This document shows, piece after piece, positions 1 to 7,672 of a stretch of DNA of 64,000 nucleotides. The DNA is from CSP1-4 sp963777975. Its GTDB lineage: Bacteria; Chloroflexota; Limnocylindria; Limnocylindrales; CSP1-4. The translations under genes were made by a program, and so were the position numbers. Location: assembly GCA_963777975.1 (NCBI GenBank), contig CAVZSO010000004.1:41520-105519 (forward strand). The letters are read 5' to 3'. The notes below the pieces were generated by a model. That model saw nothing but the letters and a program-made list of their open reading frames with translations. It was not told the DNA's origin and searched no databases. Within the stretch, counting starts at the first letter, position 1. Each line of letters opens with the position of its first letter.

Positions 1-144
1 CGCCAACCACCAGCCATCGTCGGTCTCGGTCGGCTTGCTCATGCCGACTCGTACGGCGACGCCCGGATCGGATGGCCCGGCATGCAGCCGCACGATGCGC
101 TCGCGAGCGAACGAGGGACCCGGTGTCGGCAGACGATCGGCCAC
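1..144 (-). CDS. 5' part of an unidentified gene, cut by the window edge
   Basis: Reading leftward from GTG at 144 gives 48 uninterrupted codons that run off the window. The peptide begins VADRLPTPGP and reaches DDGWWLA at the edge. I do not recognise it. The start is supported by a TAGACT hexamer at 151-156, six bases upstream, the arrangement seen before many genes here. It lies 35 bp downstream of the zinc-ribbon gene and in the same direction, with its own promoter. The rest of the protein is outside the window, so no function can be given. Confidence 0.5.
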   Translation of the reverse strand, partial: MADRLPTPGPSFARERIVRLHAGPSDPGVAVRVGMSKPTETDDGWWLA

Positions 145-150
145 GGCGGG

Positions 151-156
151 AGTCTA
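151..156 (-). promoter_or_regulatory. -10 hexamer TAGACT of the partial gene, leaderless
   Basis: TAGACT on the minus strand ends six bases before the GTG at 144, so transcription should begin at or next to the start codon. No clear -35 box is visible. Confidence 0.5.
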
Positions 157-179
157 GTGCCGGGCCACCGACCGGGCGG

Positions 180-1028
180 TCAGGCCGTGGTGCCGGGCTC
201 CGGGCGGTCGGGTTCGGTGGTCGCCGTATCCGCGACGGGACCTGCCATCGCGTCGGGGTCCGCGTCGGCGACGGTGTCACCCAGGGCGTCGGCTTCCTCG
301 TGTGCGTCGGCGTCGGCCAGCCCTGCGAGTTCCGTGGCCGCCAGGTCGGGATCCACGTCGGCGTCGGCCACGATCATCGCTTCGACGTCCGAGCGAGCGG
401 CGGCCACGGCTCGGGCCTGCCGCGCCTCGAGCTCCATCTCCAGCATGACCCGACGGACCTCGTCATCGGGTGGTCGGTTGGCGGCCTCCACGGTCGCCTC
501 GTCGGGTGCCGGAACGACCGACTGCGCCGACGCCAGGCTGGGCGTCGTGTACATCGCCTGCCCGGACTTGGCTGCCTCGCGGTTGCGCTGGATCTCGACC
601 AGCTCGAGCGCCCGGGCTGCCTCCGCCGAGAGGGTCGTGACACCGGGCACGACGAGGTCTTCGTCGGTCGGCTTGAGGCGCGAGCCGCAATGCGGACACA
701 GCTCCAGGCCGTCGGACTCGAGGGGCCCGTTGCACCACTGACAGACGATGGCCTGCGGCTTGGGGGCGCCGAAGGCGAGCGTCTCCGGGTCGAGGTCCTC
801 CGCAAAGGCCACGTCGCCTTCGTCGCCAAGGTCCGATCCGAGCGGCGGGGCGGCGTCGGCGTCGGCGTCTCCCTCGGGCTCCGTGCCGGTGCCGGGCTCC
901 TCGGCGAGCATGGCCGGGGATACCACCGCCGGGGTATCGGCAGCGTCTCCTTGTGCAGCGTCCGGTGTCGGCGGCTGGGCATCCGGTGCGTCGGCGGCTT
1001 GGTCGGCGGGCATCGGCTCCTCGTTCAT
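180..1028 (-). CDS. Zinc-ribbon protein of unknown function
   Basis: A 282-residue protein. The first 90 residues are acidic, Pro/Ala-rich and probably disordered. They are followed by a four-cysteine zinc ribbon (Cys96, Cys99, Cys111, Cys114; CQWC and CPHC knuckles), then a mostly helical, Glu/Ala-rich stretch and an acidic tail. No enzyme motif, signal peptide or membrane segment is visible. The ribbon suggests a structural or nucleic-acid/protein contact role, but this is inference. The start ATG at 1028 follows TAGCAT by seven bases, so the mRNA is probably leaderless. Just upstream is guaA, same strand, 48 bp away. Confidence 0.75.
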   Translation of the reverse strand: MNEEPMPADQAADAPDAQPPTPDAAQGDAADTPAVVSPAMLAEEPGTGTEPEGDADADAAPPLGSDLGDEGDVAFAEDLDPETLAFGAPKPQAIVCQWCNGPLESDGLELCPHCGSRLKPTDEDLVVPGVTTLSAEAARALELVEIQRNREAAKSGQAMYTTPSLASAQSVVPAPDEATVEAANRPPDDEVRRVMLEMELEARQARAVAAARSDVEAMIVADADVDPDLAATELAGLADADAHEEADALGDTVADADPDAMAGPVADTATTEPDRPEPGTTA

Positions 1029-1035
1029 GACGGGG

Positions 1036-1041
1036 ATGCTA
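1036..1041 (-). promoter_or_regulatory. -10 hexamer TAGCAT of the zinc-ribbon gene, leaderless
   Basis: TAGCAT (minus strand) is followed by seven bases and the ATG at 1028. It lies in the short gap after guaA, so the zinc-ribbon gene has its own promoter. Confidence 0.5.
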
Positions 1042-1076
1042 GCGCAGGGGGTACCGGTCGTGGAGTCCCCCGATGG

Positions 1077-2759
1077 TCACTCCCACTCGATCGTCGCCGG
1101 GGGTTTGGAGCTGATGTCGTAGACCACGCGATTGACGCCTGGGACCTCGTTCACGATGCGGCTGGAGATCCTGCCCAGCACGTCGTAAGGCAGCTTGGCC
1201 CAGTCCGCGGTCATGCCGTCCTCGCTGGTCACGGCACGGATGGCGACCACGTTGGCGTATGTCCGGCCGTCGCCCATGACGCCGACGCTGCGGACGGGCG
1301 TCAGGATGGCGAAGGATTGCCAGACGCTGCGGTAGAGGCCGGAGGCCTTGATCTCGTCGATGACGATCCAATCGGCGTCACGCAGCGTATCGAGCCGCTC
1401 GGCCGTGACCTCGCCGATGATCCTGATGGCGAGGCCGGGACCGGGGAAGGGCTGTCGATGGACCATGGCGTCGGGCAGGCCGAGCTCCAGCCCGACCGCG
1501 CGCACCTCGTCCTTGAACAGGTAGCGCAGCGGCTCGATGAGCTGGAAGCGCAGGTCGGCGGGCAGGCCGCCGACGTTGTGGTGCGTCTTGATCTTCTGGG
1601 CCGCCTTGGTCTCCGGTGCCGTCGACTCGATGACGTCGGGATAGAGGGTGCCCTGGGTCAGGAAGTCGATGGCCCCGATGCGCGCCGCTTCCTCCTCGAA
1701 GACGCGGATGAACTCGTCGCCGATGATGCGCCGCTTCTCCTCCGGATCCTCGACGCCGGCGAGGCGCGCCAGAAAGCGCGCCCGGGCATCGACCATGACC
1801 AGGTTCATGCCCAGGTTCTGCTCGAAGGTCGCGCGCAGGAGCTCCGACTCCTTCTTGCGCATCAGTCCGTGGTCGACATAGATGCAGGTCAGCCGGTCGC
1901 CGACAGCGCGATGGACGAGGGCCGCAGCGACGGCCGAGTCGACGCCGCCCGACAGGGCGCAGATGACCTGGCCGGTCGAGCCCGTCTGCGACGCATGGGC
2001 ATCGATGCGATGGCGGATGGCGGCGACCGTCGACTCAACGAAGTTGGCCGGCGTCCAGGTCTGTCGTGCGCCCGCGATGCCGACGACGAAGTTGCGCAGG
2101 ACGTCACGGCCATGAGGGGTATGGACGACCTCGGGATGGAACTGGATGCCGTACAGATTGCGACCGGCATCGACCATGCCAGCGAAGGGCGACGAGTCCG
2201 TCTGCGCGGTGGCGGTGAAGCCCTCGGGCATGCGCGTGATGCTGTCGCCGTGGCTCATCCAGACCGGCTGCTCTCGATCGAGCCCCGCAAAGAGGCCACC
2301 GTCGGCGGTGATGCTGACCGTGGCCGGGCCGTACTCGCGCTTGGCCGTGGGGACCACGTCACCACCCAGCTCGAGGGCCATCAGCTGCGCCCCATAGCAG
2401 ATCCCGAGGACCGGGATCCGACCGGCCCAGATGGCCGGATCCGGCTTCGGTGCGTCCGCGTCATAGACGCTCATCGGCCCGCCCGAGAGGATCACGCCAC
2501 GCGGCGCACGACGTTCGATCTCGGCCCAGGGCGTGTCGTGCGGCAGGAGCTCCGAGTAGACGTTCAGCTCGCGCACACGACGGGCGATGAGCTGGGCGAA
2601 CTGGCTGCCAAAGTCGAGGATCACCACGGAGTCGGGCGTGGTGGTCGGTCCGACGCCGTCGTCGGTCGTCGGACGGTCATCGGTGGAGCGATCCGGCGGC
2701 GGCGCGTCGAGCGCGACCTCGAGGTAGGCTTCGACCTCGGCATCGTCCGGAGCGAGCAC
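1077..2759 (-). CDS. guaA: GMP synthase (glutamine-hydrolysing)
   Basis: Converts XMP, ATP and glutamine to GMP, the last step of guanine nucleotide synthesis. Residues 45-235 are the class I glutamine amidotransferase: ILDFGSQFAQLIARRV, nucleophile Cys121 in GICYG, and His208/Glu210 in FHPE. The PP-loop ATP pyrophosphatase domain follows (SGGVDS at 270-275), then the GMP synthase dimerisation domain ending in the typical TIEWE. The usual protein is about 515-525 residues; this frame is 560 because of a Pro/Asp/Thr-rich leader of about 44 residues before ILDFG, so the real start may be a later GTG. It is co-directional with the guaB relative upstream, which fits joint control of guanine supply. 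Confidence 0.95.
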   Translation of the reverse strand: MLAPDDAEVEAYLEVALDAPPPDRSTDDRPTTDDGVGPTTTPDSVVILDFGSQFAQLIARRVRELNVYSELLPHDTPWAEIERRAPRGVILSGGPMSVYDADAPKPDPAIWAGRIPVLGICYGAQLMALELGGDVVPTAKREYGPATVSITADGGLFAGLDREQPVWMSHGDSITRMPEGFTATAQTDSSPFAGMVDAGRNLYGIQFHPEVVHTPHGRDVLRNFVVGIAGARQTWTPANFVESTVAAIRHRIDAHASQTGSTGQVICALSGGVDSAVAAALVHRAVGDRLTCIYVDHGLMRKKESELLRATFEQNLGMNLVMVDARARFLARLAGVEDPEEKRRIIGDEFIRVFEEEAARIGAIDFLTQGTLYPDVIESTAPETKAAQKIKTHHNVGGLPADLRFQLIEPLRYLFKDEVRAVGLELGLPDAMVHRQPFPGPGLAIRIIGEVTAERLDTLRDADWIVIDEIKASGLYRSVWQSFAILTPVRSVGVMGDGRTYANVVAIRAVTSEDGMTADWAKLPYDVLGRISSRIVNEVPGVNRVVYDISSKPPATIEWE

Positions 2760-2877
2760 GCGGTGGCCGGCATTGGCAGGCTCACCATGGACGGTCGTAC
2801 CCCGCTGCTTGACCGTCGTTGGTTCGTGCTCTGTCAGGGTCGCCGACCTCCTCCTGCGCCCGATGGACGCTGGCTCA

Positions 2878-2883
2878 AGTCTA
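2878..2883 (-). promoter_or_regulatory. Possible -10 hexamer TAGACT upstream of guaA
   Basis: TAGACT on the minus strand lies between the guaB relative and guaA. No start codon lies 6-7 bases downstream, so if used it would give guaA a leader of about 115 nt containing GGAGGAGG. I saw no known riboswitch in that leader. Confidence 0.3.
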
Positions 2884-2900
2884 GCGGAGTCGACGGAGGT

Positions 2901-4079
2901 TCAGCTGCCTCGCTGCCAGGACTTGCCCTCGATGGCGACGGCTGGTGCATAGACCATCTCGACCTGCTGCATCTCCCGGATGGTGCTGGCGCCGAGGGCG
3001 GCCATCGACTGTCGCAGCGCGCCGATGAGGTTCTGCGAGCCGTCGGTCACCTGTGCCGGCCCGAAGAGGATGCGCTCCAGCGGGCCGACGGTGCCGACCC
3101 TGATGCGAGTGCCGCGCGGCAGCGTCGGCGACGGCGCGGCCATGCCCCAGTTCGTGCCCCGGCCCGGCGCTTCATCCGCGCGTGCGAGCGGCGATCCGAG
3201 CATCAACACGTCGGCACCGGCCGCGACGGCCTTGGCCAGCTCGCCACCACGCCGCATGCCGCCGTCGGCGACGACGGGCACGTAGCGGCCCGTCTCGTCG
3301 TGATAGGTGTCGCGCGCTGCCGCCACATCGCTGATGGCTGTGACCTGGGGCACGCCGATCCCGAGCACCTCGCGCGTCGTGCAGGCGGCACCGGGACCGA
3401 CACCGACGAAGACCGCCGCCACGCCTTGACGCATGAGCTGATAGGCAGCCTCGAAATTGGTCGTGTTGCCGACCGCCACGGGGATGGGCATGGCGCGCAC
3501 GAAGTCGTCGAGATCGAGGGGGTCGTAGCCGGTCGCCAGGTGGCGGGCCGATGACACCTGGGACTGGACGAGGAAGAGCTCAGCGCCGTGGTCGGCGCAG
3601 AACGGTCCCCAGCGTCGGGCGGCAGCCGGCGTGGCAGCGATGGCCGCGCGTGATCCGGCAGCGTGGATGGCCTCGATGCGTCGAGCGACCAATGCCTCCT
3701 GGACGGGCGCCGCGTAGGCCTCCGCCAGGAGGGCCTGGACGTCGTCATCGGCCGCGGTGGCGATCCGTTCGATGACCACGTCGGGCGCCTCGTAGCGCGT
3801 CTGGACCCCCTCGAGATTGAGGACCGCGAGTCCGCCCAGCCTGGCCAGCTCGCCGGCGAATTGGGCATCGACGACGGCATCCATGGCCGAAGCGAGGATG
3901 GGGATGGCGAGCGGGATGCCCGCCAGTTCGAGCCTCGTATCGACGTCGGCCGGCTCGACGGTGGACGTCCCAGGGGCCAGCGAGACGTCGTCGAAGCCAT
4001 ACGTCGGACGAAGCGAATCGACCTTTGACGGCCGCCTGGTGGACGGTCGGGCGGCGATCGTGCGCGCTTCGGTCGTCAC
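2901..4079 (-). CDS. GuaB3-type IMP dehydrogenase/GMP reductase family protein without CBS domains
   Basis: A 392-residue TIM-barrel protein of the IMPDH/GMP reductase family. Visible marks are YGFDDVSLAPG near residue 30, the phosphate-loop and catalytic-loop region GVGPGAACTTR with Cys233 as the likely nucleophile, and VVADGGMRRGGELAKA. Full-length IMPDH is about 490 residues and has a CBS pair inserted after the first barrel strands; that insert is absent, as in actinobacterial/cyanobacterial GuaB3. Whether the enzyme oxidises IMP or reduces GMP cannot be told from sequence. It is the only guaB-like gene seen here and sits upstream of guaA. Start GTG at 4079 follows TAGACT by seven bases. 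Confidence 0.88.
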   Translation of the reverse strand: MTTEARTIAARPSTRRPSKVDSLRPTYGFDDVSLAPGTSTVEPADVDTRLELAGIPLAIPILASAMDAVVDAQFAGELARLGGLAVLNLEGVQTRYEAPDVVIERIATAADDDVQALLAEAYAAPVQEALVARRIEAIHAAGSRAAIAATPAAARRWGPFCADHGAELFLVQSQVSSARHLATGYDPLDLDDFVRAMPIPVAVGNTTNFEAAYQLMRQGVAAVFVGVGPGAACTTREVLGIGVPQVTAISDVAAARDTYHDETGRYVPVVADGGMRRGGELAKAVAAGADVLMLGSPLARADEAPGRGTNWGMAAPSPTLPRGTRIRVGTVGPLERILFGPAQVTDGSQNLIGALRQSMAALGASTIREMQQVEMVYAPAVAIEGKSWQRGS

Positions 4080-4086
4080 GCTGCCG

Positions 4087-4092
4087 AGTCTA
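4087..4092 (-). promoter_or_regulatory. -10 TGC-TAGACT of the guaB relative, leaderless
   Basis: TAGACT on the minus strand is preceded by TGC (extended -10) and ends seven bases before the GTG at 4079, leaving no room for a ribosome-binding site. Confidence 0.55.
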
Positions 4093-4100
4093 GCAGCCGG

Positions 4101-4628
4101 TCAGCGCAGGAGGCGGTGGCCGTCGAGGTCGAGCTCGAACCAGCGGGCTGCGTCGGGATCGAGGAGGCAGCGCCGGATGCGGTCGAGACACTCGCCATAG
4201 CTCGGCCAGACGACCAGCGCCCGGGCGTCGTCGGCCGCCGCCCAGCGGAATGCGTCGTGCTCGTCCGAGAGCCGCGGCTCGGCGGCCGCCCCGACCCGCA
4301 ACGCGAAGATGGCACCGCTGACGATGGCATCGGGGCCCTCGTCGTAGAAGGAAGAGACCATGTCGAGATCGTAGAAGCCCTCGATGTGTTCCGGCCCGAA
4401 GCCGGTCTCCTCGGCCACCTCGCGAAGCGCGACCTGGGGGATCCTCTCAGCCGCCTCGGGCCCGCCGGTGACGCATTGCCAGAGGCCGGGAAAGATGCGA
4501 CCCGGTGCACGGCGGATGAGCAGGAACTCGGGCTCGACGCCGCCGCGAACCTCGCCCGCGGCGCCACCGGGCGGATCGGGCAGGCGGAAGACCCAGCACT
4601 CGACGAGGTCCGGTCGGAAGGGGGACAT
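4101..4628 (-). CDS. Nudix hydrolase
   Basis: A 175-residue cytoplasmic Nudix protein. The Nudix box is complete at residues 55-77: Gly55, Glu61, then REVAEETGF at 69-77, supplying the metal-binding glutamates for hydrolysis of a nucleoside diphosphate linked to another group. The region before it (FLLIRRAPGRIFPGLWQ) resembles ADP-ribose or dihydroneopterin-triphosphate pyrophosphatases, but the substrate cannot be assigned. It follows the c-di-AMP receptor gene on the same strand with a 30 bp gap and is probably co-transcribed with it. Confidence 0.88.
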   Translation of the reverse strand: MSPFRPDLVECWVFRLPDPPGGAAGEVRGGVEPEFLLIRRAPGRIFPGLWQCVTGGPEAAERIPQVALREVAEETGFGPEHIEGFYDLDMVSSFYDEGPDAIVSGAIFALRVGAAAEPRLSDEHDAFRWAAADDARALVVWPSYGECLDRIRRCLLDPDAARWFELDLDGHRLLR

Positions 4629-4658
4629 CGCCGCCGAGGGGAGGCCGTCGCCGGCGGG

Positions 4659-4988
4659 CTACAGCCGTTCGAAGCGATCGACGGGCAGGACGAAGACGGT
4701 CGCGCCGCCCAGCTCGACCTCGACCGGGTAGGGCATGAAGAACTCGCCCGGCTCCATGATCGGCGGCATGGGGTTGACGACCTGCGTTCGCGAGATGCAG
4801 TTCGTACGGACGATCGAGAGCACCTCGTCGACCTGGTCGTCCTCGACGCCGAGCATGACCGTCGCATTCGACTGGCGCAGGAAGCCACCCGACGAGTGGA
4901 GCCGCGTGGCCCGGTAGTCCTTCTCGAGGAGGGCCGAGACGAGGGCGCCGGCGTCCTCGTTGTGGACGATGGCGACGACGAGCTTCAC
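4659..4988 (-). CDS. darA: Cyclic di-AMP receptor, PII-like (DarA/PstA family)
   Basis: A 109-residue protein matching the PII-like c-di-AMP receptor family along its whole length: MKLVVAIVHNEDAGALVSAL at the N-terminus, a central THR-like LHSSGGFLRQSNATVMLGVEDD segment where the nucleotide binds in the family, and ISRTQ followed by a C-terminal strand ending VPVDRFERL. Such proteins are trimeric second-messenger sensors with no enzyme activity and poorly known targets. Start GTG at 4988 is six bases after TATACT, so the transcript looks leaderless. It is divergent from a GGDEF protein, placing c-di-AMP sensing and a c-di-GMP-type gene head to head. Confidence 0.88.
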   Translation of the reverse strand: MKLVVAIVHNEDAGALVSALLEKDYRATRLHSSGGFLRQSNATVMLGVEDDQVDEVLSIVRTNCISRTQVVNPMPPIMEPGEFFMPYPVEVELGGATVFVLPVDRFERL

Positions 4989-4994
4989 GGACCG

Positions 4995-5000
4995 AGTATA
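4995..5000 (-). promoter_or_regulatory. -10 hexamer TATACT of the c-di-AMP receptor gene, leaderless
   Basis: TATACT on the minus strand, six bases before the GTG at 4988. It is the closest match to the TATAAT consensus among the leaderless promoters here. Confidence 0.6.
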
Positions 5001-5028
5001 CGCAGGCGGACCGCCGGAGCGACACGGG

Positions 5029-5034
5029 TATCAT
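5029..5034 (+). promoter_or_regulatory. Possible -10 hexamer TATCAT for the GGDEF gene
   Basis: TATCAT on the plus strand lies 57 bp before the GGDEF start. This would give a leader of about 50 nt carrying GGAGGG as ribosome-binding site, unlike the leaderless gene on the other side. No good -35 box is seen. Confidence 0.3.
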
Positions 5035-5091
5035 GGCCTCGGTCGTCGGCCGTGACTCGGTCCGTCGCAGCCACGGAGGGACCCTTCGAAC

Positions 5092-6141
5092 GTGAGCATC
5101 CAGACCGACGGACGCCTGGCGGCATTGGCCTCGGGCGCGCGGCTCCTCGCCCGCGCGGGCACCCTTGACGAGCAGCTGGACGGCCTTGCCGCGGCGGCAT
5201 GCACGGTCTCCGGCGCCGCCAGCAGCGTCATCTATCTCCTCGACGGTGAGCACGGCGTGCTGCTCGCCGGCGGCAGCGCCGGCATCGGCGACCTGGCTGT
5301 CGAGCCGGTCGCGCCGCTCGCGGTCAGTGCCGGCGCCGAGGCCGGCGATCCCGTGGCACGCGCGGTCGTCGCGCGACGGAGCGAGATCGTGCCGGTGACC
5401 GAGGGCATGCGGGCCGCGCTCGCCGCCGGGGCCGGCCAGATCGCGGCCATGGGTCTCATCCCGCTGGTGACCCAGGATGGGACCGGGGCGCAGGAAGTCC
5501 AGGGACTGCTGGTCGTCGGGCTGCCGGCCGAACCGGGCTCAGCCGGTGAGGCCGCGGACCTCATCGGTGGGTTGGACGCCATGGCAGACCTGGCCGCAGC
5601 CGCCGTCCGCGCCGCTCGCCTCGAGCAGGCGCTCGTCGAACGTTCGGACTGGTATGACCGCCTGGCGCACACCGACCCCCTGACAGGCCTCGCCAATCGA
5701 CGCACGTTCGACCGCATGCTCGACCTCGAGCTGGCCAGGGCGGGGCGCCAGGCGACGCCCCTCAGCCTCGTGCTCTTCGATGTCGACGGCCTGGGCGAGA
5801 TCAGCTCTCGACATGGCGCTGACGTTGGCGATGACGTCCTGCGGCGTGTGGCGGCGACCCTCGCCGACTCGGTCCGCCTGGTGGACACCGTCGCCCGTTA
5901 CGGTGGTGACGAGTTCATCGTCCTTGCGCCCGGCACTGCTGGCTCGACGGTCGCACAGCGCGTCGTGCGGGCCGTGTCCGGACTCGAGCCGCTCGAAGGC
6001 GGCGCCCGCCTGACGCTGTCGGCCGGCGTGGTCCGCTTCCCAGAGGACGGGGCCAGTGCGGACGAGCTGTTGGCCGCTGTCGACGAGGCCCTGCAGGGCG
6101 CCAAGGCGACCGCGCCAGGCACGGTCATCGAGCGGACCTAG
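5092..6141 (+). CDS. GGDEF diguanylate cyclase with an N-terminal GAF-like domain
   Basis: A 349-residue cytoplasmic protein. Residues 10-175 look like a GAF-type sensory domain (CTVSGAASSVIYLLDGEHG, later GLIPLV...LLVVGLP). A short helix leads to the GGDEF domain starting at DPLTGLANRRTFD (195-207). The active site GGDEF at 271-275 is intact and the inhibitory I-site RLVD at 262-265 has the standard five-residue spacing, so it should make c-di-GMP with product inhibition. No membrane segment is present. Start GTG at 5092 is preceded by GGAGGG. The ligand of the GAF-like domain is unknown. Confidence 0.88.
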   Translation: MSIQTDGRLAALASGARLLARAGTLDEQLDGLAAAACTVSGAASSVIYLLDGEHGVLLAGGSAGIGDLAVEPVAPLAVSAGAEAGDPVARAVVARRSEIVPVTEGMRAALAAGAGQIAAMGLIPLVTQDGTGAQEVQGLLVVGLPAEPGSAGEAADLIGGLDAMADLAAAAVRAARLEQALVERSDWYDRLAHTDPLTGLANRRTFDRMLDLELARAGRQATPLSLVLFDVDGLGEISSRHGADVGDDVLRRVAATLADSVRLVDTVARYGGDEFIVLAPGTAGSTVAQRVVRAVSGLEPLEGGARLTLSAGVVRFPEDGASADELLAAVDEALQGAKATAPGTVIERT

Positions 6142-6235
6142 GCATCCGCCGAGCCGACCTGGTCGCCCGTCGAGCGCTCGGGGTGAGCCCATCCAGCCGC
6201 CGACCGGGGTCGACCTGGCCGCCCGCTGTGCTGAG

Positions 6236-7069
6236 CTAACCGCCCAGCTGACCCGCCGCCTGGATGGGCATCGTCGGCGTGTCCGAACCACCGGCAGGTT
6301 CGATGGTCAGCGCCACGACCTGGACGGCGGTACCCGACGCGAGCGGGAAGATGGCCAGTCCATCGGTCGGGGTAGCGAGGCCGGCCGGCACCGGCGCCGC
6401 GTCTCCGACGATCGTCCAGGCCTCGTAGACCTGGCCGGCCGCGAGCGGCGCCAGGTCGTCGACGACGAGGTATCCCGTGCCATCGGCGGGCAGCACCACG
6501 AAGCCGCCCGCGCCCGGCTGGGCGTCCGTTCCGGAAACGGTCGCCACCTGGGCACCCGGCTGGCCCGCGGCGCCGATCGCGTCACGTAGCTGCAGCGCGA
6601 GCTGCTCTGCCGTGTCGACTCGAGCCTGGAGGAACAGGCTCAGGCCCGCCAGGGCGACGATCGCGAGGACCGCCGCGGCGGCGAGCACCCAACCCAGGAT
6701 CGGTCGACGCCGCCCACGCTCGGTCGCGAGGTCGACCGGCGGTGCCGAGGCCGCCACATCCGGCGTGGTCGCGCGGGCCGCCGGCGTCATCCCGGGTGCG
6801 TCGACAGCGCGAGCGGCGAGGTCCTCGGCGACGGCGGCGAGGAGTCGAGTCTTGACGCTTGCCGGCGGAGGGACCGGATCGACGAGCTCCGCCAACGACG
6901 CCGCGGTGAGGGCGAAGGAGGCGAATGTCGGGTGCGATTCCGGGCAGGCGGCCAGATGTGCTCGGAGCGCCGAGTCTTCGCGCGCTTCGAGGGCATCGAT
7001 GGCCGCCGCGGGCGCCAGATCGTCTGCCTCCGCGCAGGTCAGCCCGCCGAATCGTGGGACGTCGGTCAT
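6236..7069 (-). CDS. Anti-sigma factor, RskA family
   Basis: A 277-residue membrane protein. The cytoplasmic N-terminal part holds a cysteine/histidine region (LRAHLAACPESH near 36-46) of the zinc-binding anti-sigma type. One membrane helix lies near residues 129-151 (GWVLAAAAVLAIVALAGLSLF). The outer domain contains GYLVVDDLAPLAAGQVYEAW, the hallmark of the RskA C-terminal domain. It should hold the ECF sigma factor encoded just upstream inactive until regulated proteolysis. The two genes overlap by four bases. Confidence 0.88.
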   Translation of the reverse strand: MTDVPRFGGLTCAEADDLAPAAAIDALEAREDSALRAHLAACPESHPTFASFALTAASLAELVDPVPPPASVKTRLLAAVAEDLAARAVDAPGMTPAARATTPDVAASAPPVDLATERGRRRPILGWVLAAAAVLAIVALAGLSLFLQARVDTAEQLALQLRDAIGAAGQPGAQVATVSGTDAQPGAGGFVVLPADGTGYLVVDDLAPLAAGQVYEAWTIVGDAAPVPAGLATPTDGLAIFPLASGTAVQVVALTIEPAGGSDTPTMPIQAAGQLGG

Positions 7070-7672
7070 GGCTCGCCCGCCACGCTGATCATGGCGTCAC
7101 GCAGCGAGAGCAGGCCGAGTCGCACGCGGCTCTTGACGGTCCCCAACGCCGTCCCGGTCCGCTCGGCGATCTCGGCCTGGGTCAGGCCACCGAAGTAGGC
7201 CAGCTCGATGGCTTCGCGCTGAACGGCGGAGAGGGTCGACAATGCGGTCGCGATGGCCGCGCGATCGAGTCGGCCAAGCACTTCCTGCCAGGCGTCGTCG
7301 ACGACCAGGGCCCGAGGTGAGGGCGCCTCTGGGTCCGGCAGCTCGACCGTCGGACGGCGCCGTCGCACCGCGTCGATGGCCCGATGGTGGACGATCGACA
7401 GCAGCCACGTCTTGGCGGCTGGCGCGCGAGTCGAGGTAGCGGTCAGCGCTCCGCCAGACGCCGAGGAAGGCGTCCTGAACGACGTCCTCGGCCAGGGCCG
7501 CGTCGCCGGTTATCCGTGTTGCCAGTCCGAAAGCCATGCTGCCATACCGATCGTAGAGTGCCTCGATGGCCGAGGCGTCCAGGGCCGCGATGCGAGCCAT
7601 GAGCTGCTCGTCTGTCGGCACCAGGGTGCCGTCGTCCGAGGGCAGCGCCGACGCGCCGGACGCTTCCATCAC
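7066..7672 (-). CDS. ECF RNA polymerase sigma factor, SigK-like, with one frameshift
   Basis: The first part (7672 to about 7430) encodes region 2: LMARIAALDASAIEALYDRYG and EDVVQDAFLGVWRSADRY. The second part, one base out of frame, encodes KTWLLSIVHHRAIDAV and region 4 (LSTLSAVQREAIELAYFGGLTQAEIAERTGT split over two stretches, then VKSRVRLGLLSLRD). The join is near 7420-7432, where one extra base in a GC-rich run would explain the shift. All conserved segments are present, so I read this as one intact sigma gene with a sequencing indel. It overlaps tmk upstream and the RskA gene downstream by four bases each, indicating translational coupling in one operon. Confidence 0.85.

Noticed and set aside
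72..3554. A 1160-codon open frame on the plus strand opposite guaA, the zinc-ribbon gene and the guaB relative
   Set aside because: It is the mirror of conserved minus-strand genes; the peptide is Arg/Gly/His-rich without any domain. High GC leaves such long antisense frames open.
7400..7440. Programmed ribosomal frameshifting in the sigma factor and other split genes
   Set aside because: No slippery heptamer or consistent direction of shift; insertions and deletions are scattered over unrelated genes, which fits sequencing error better.
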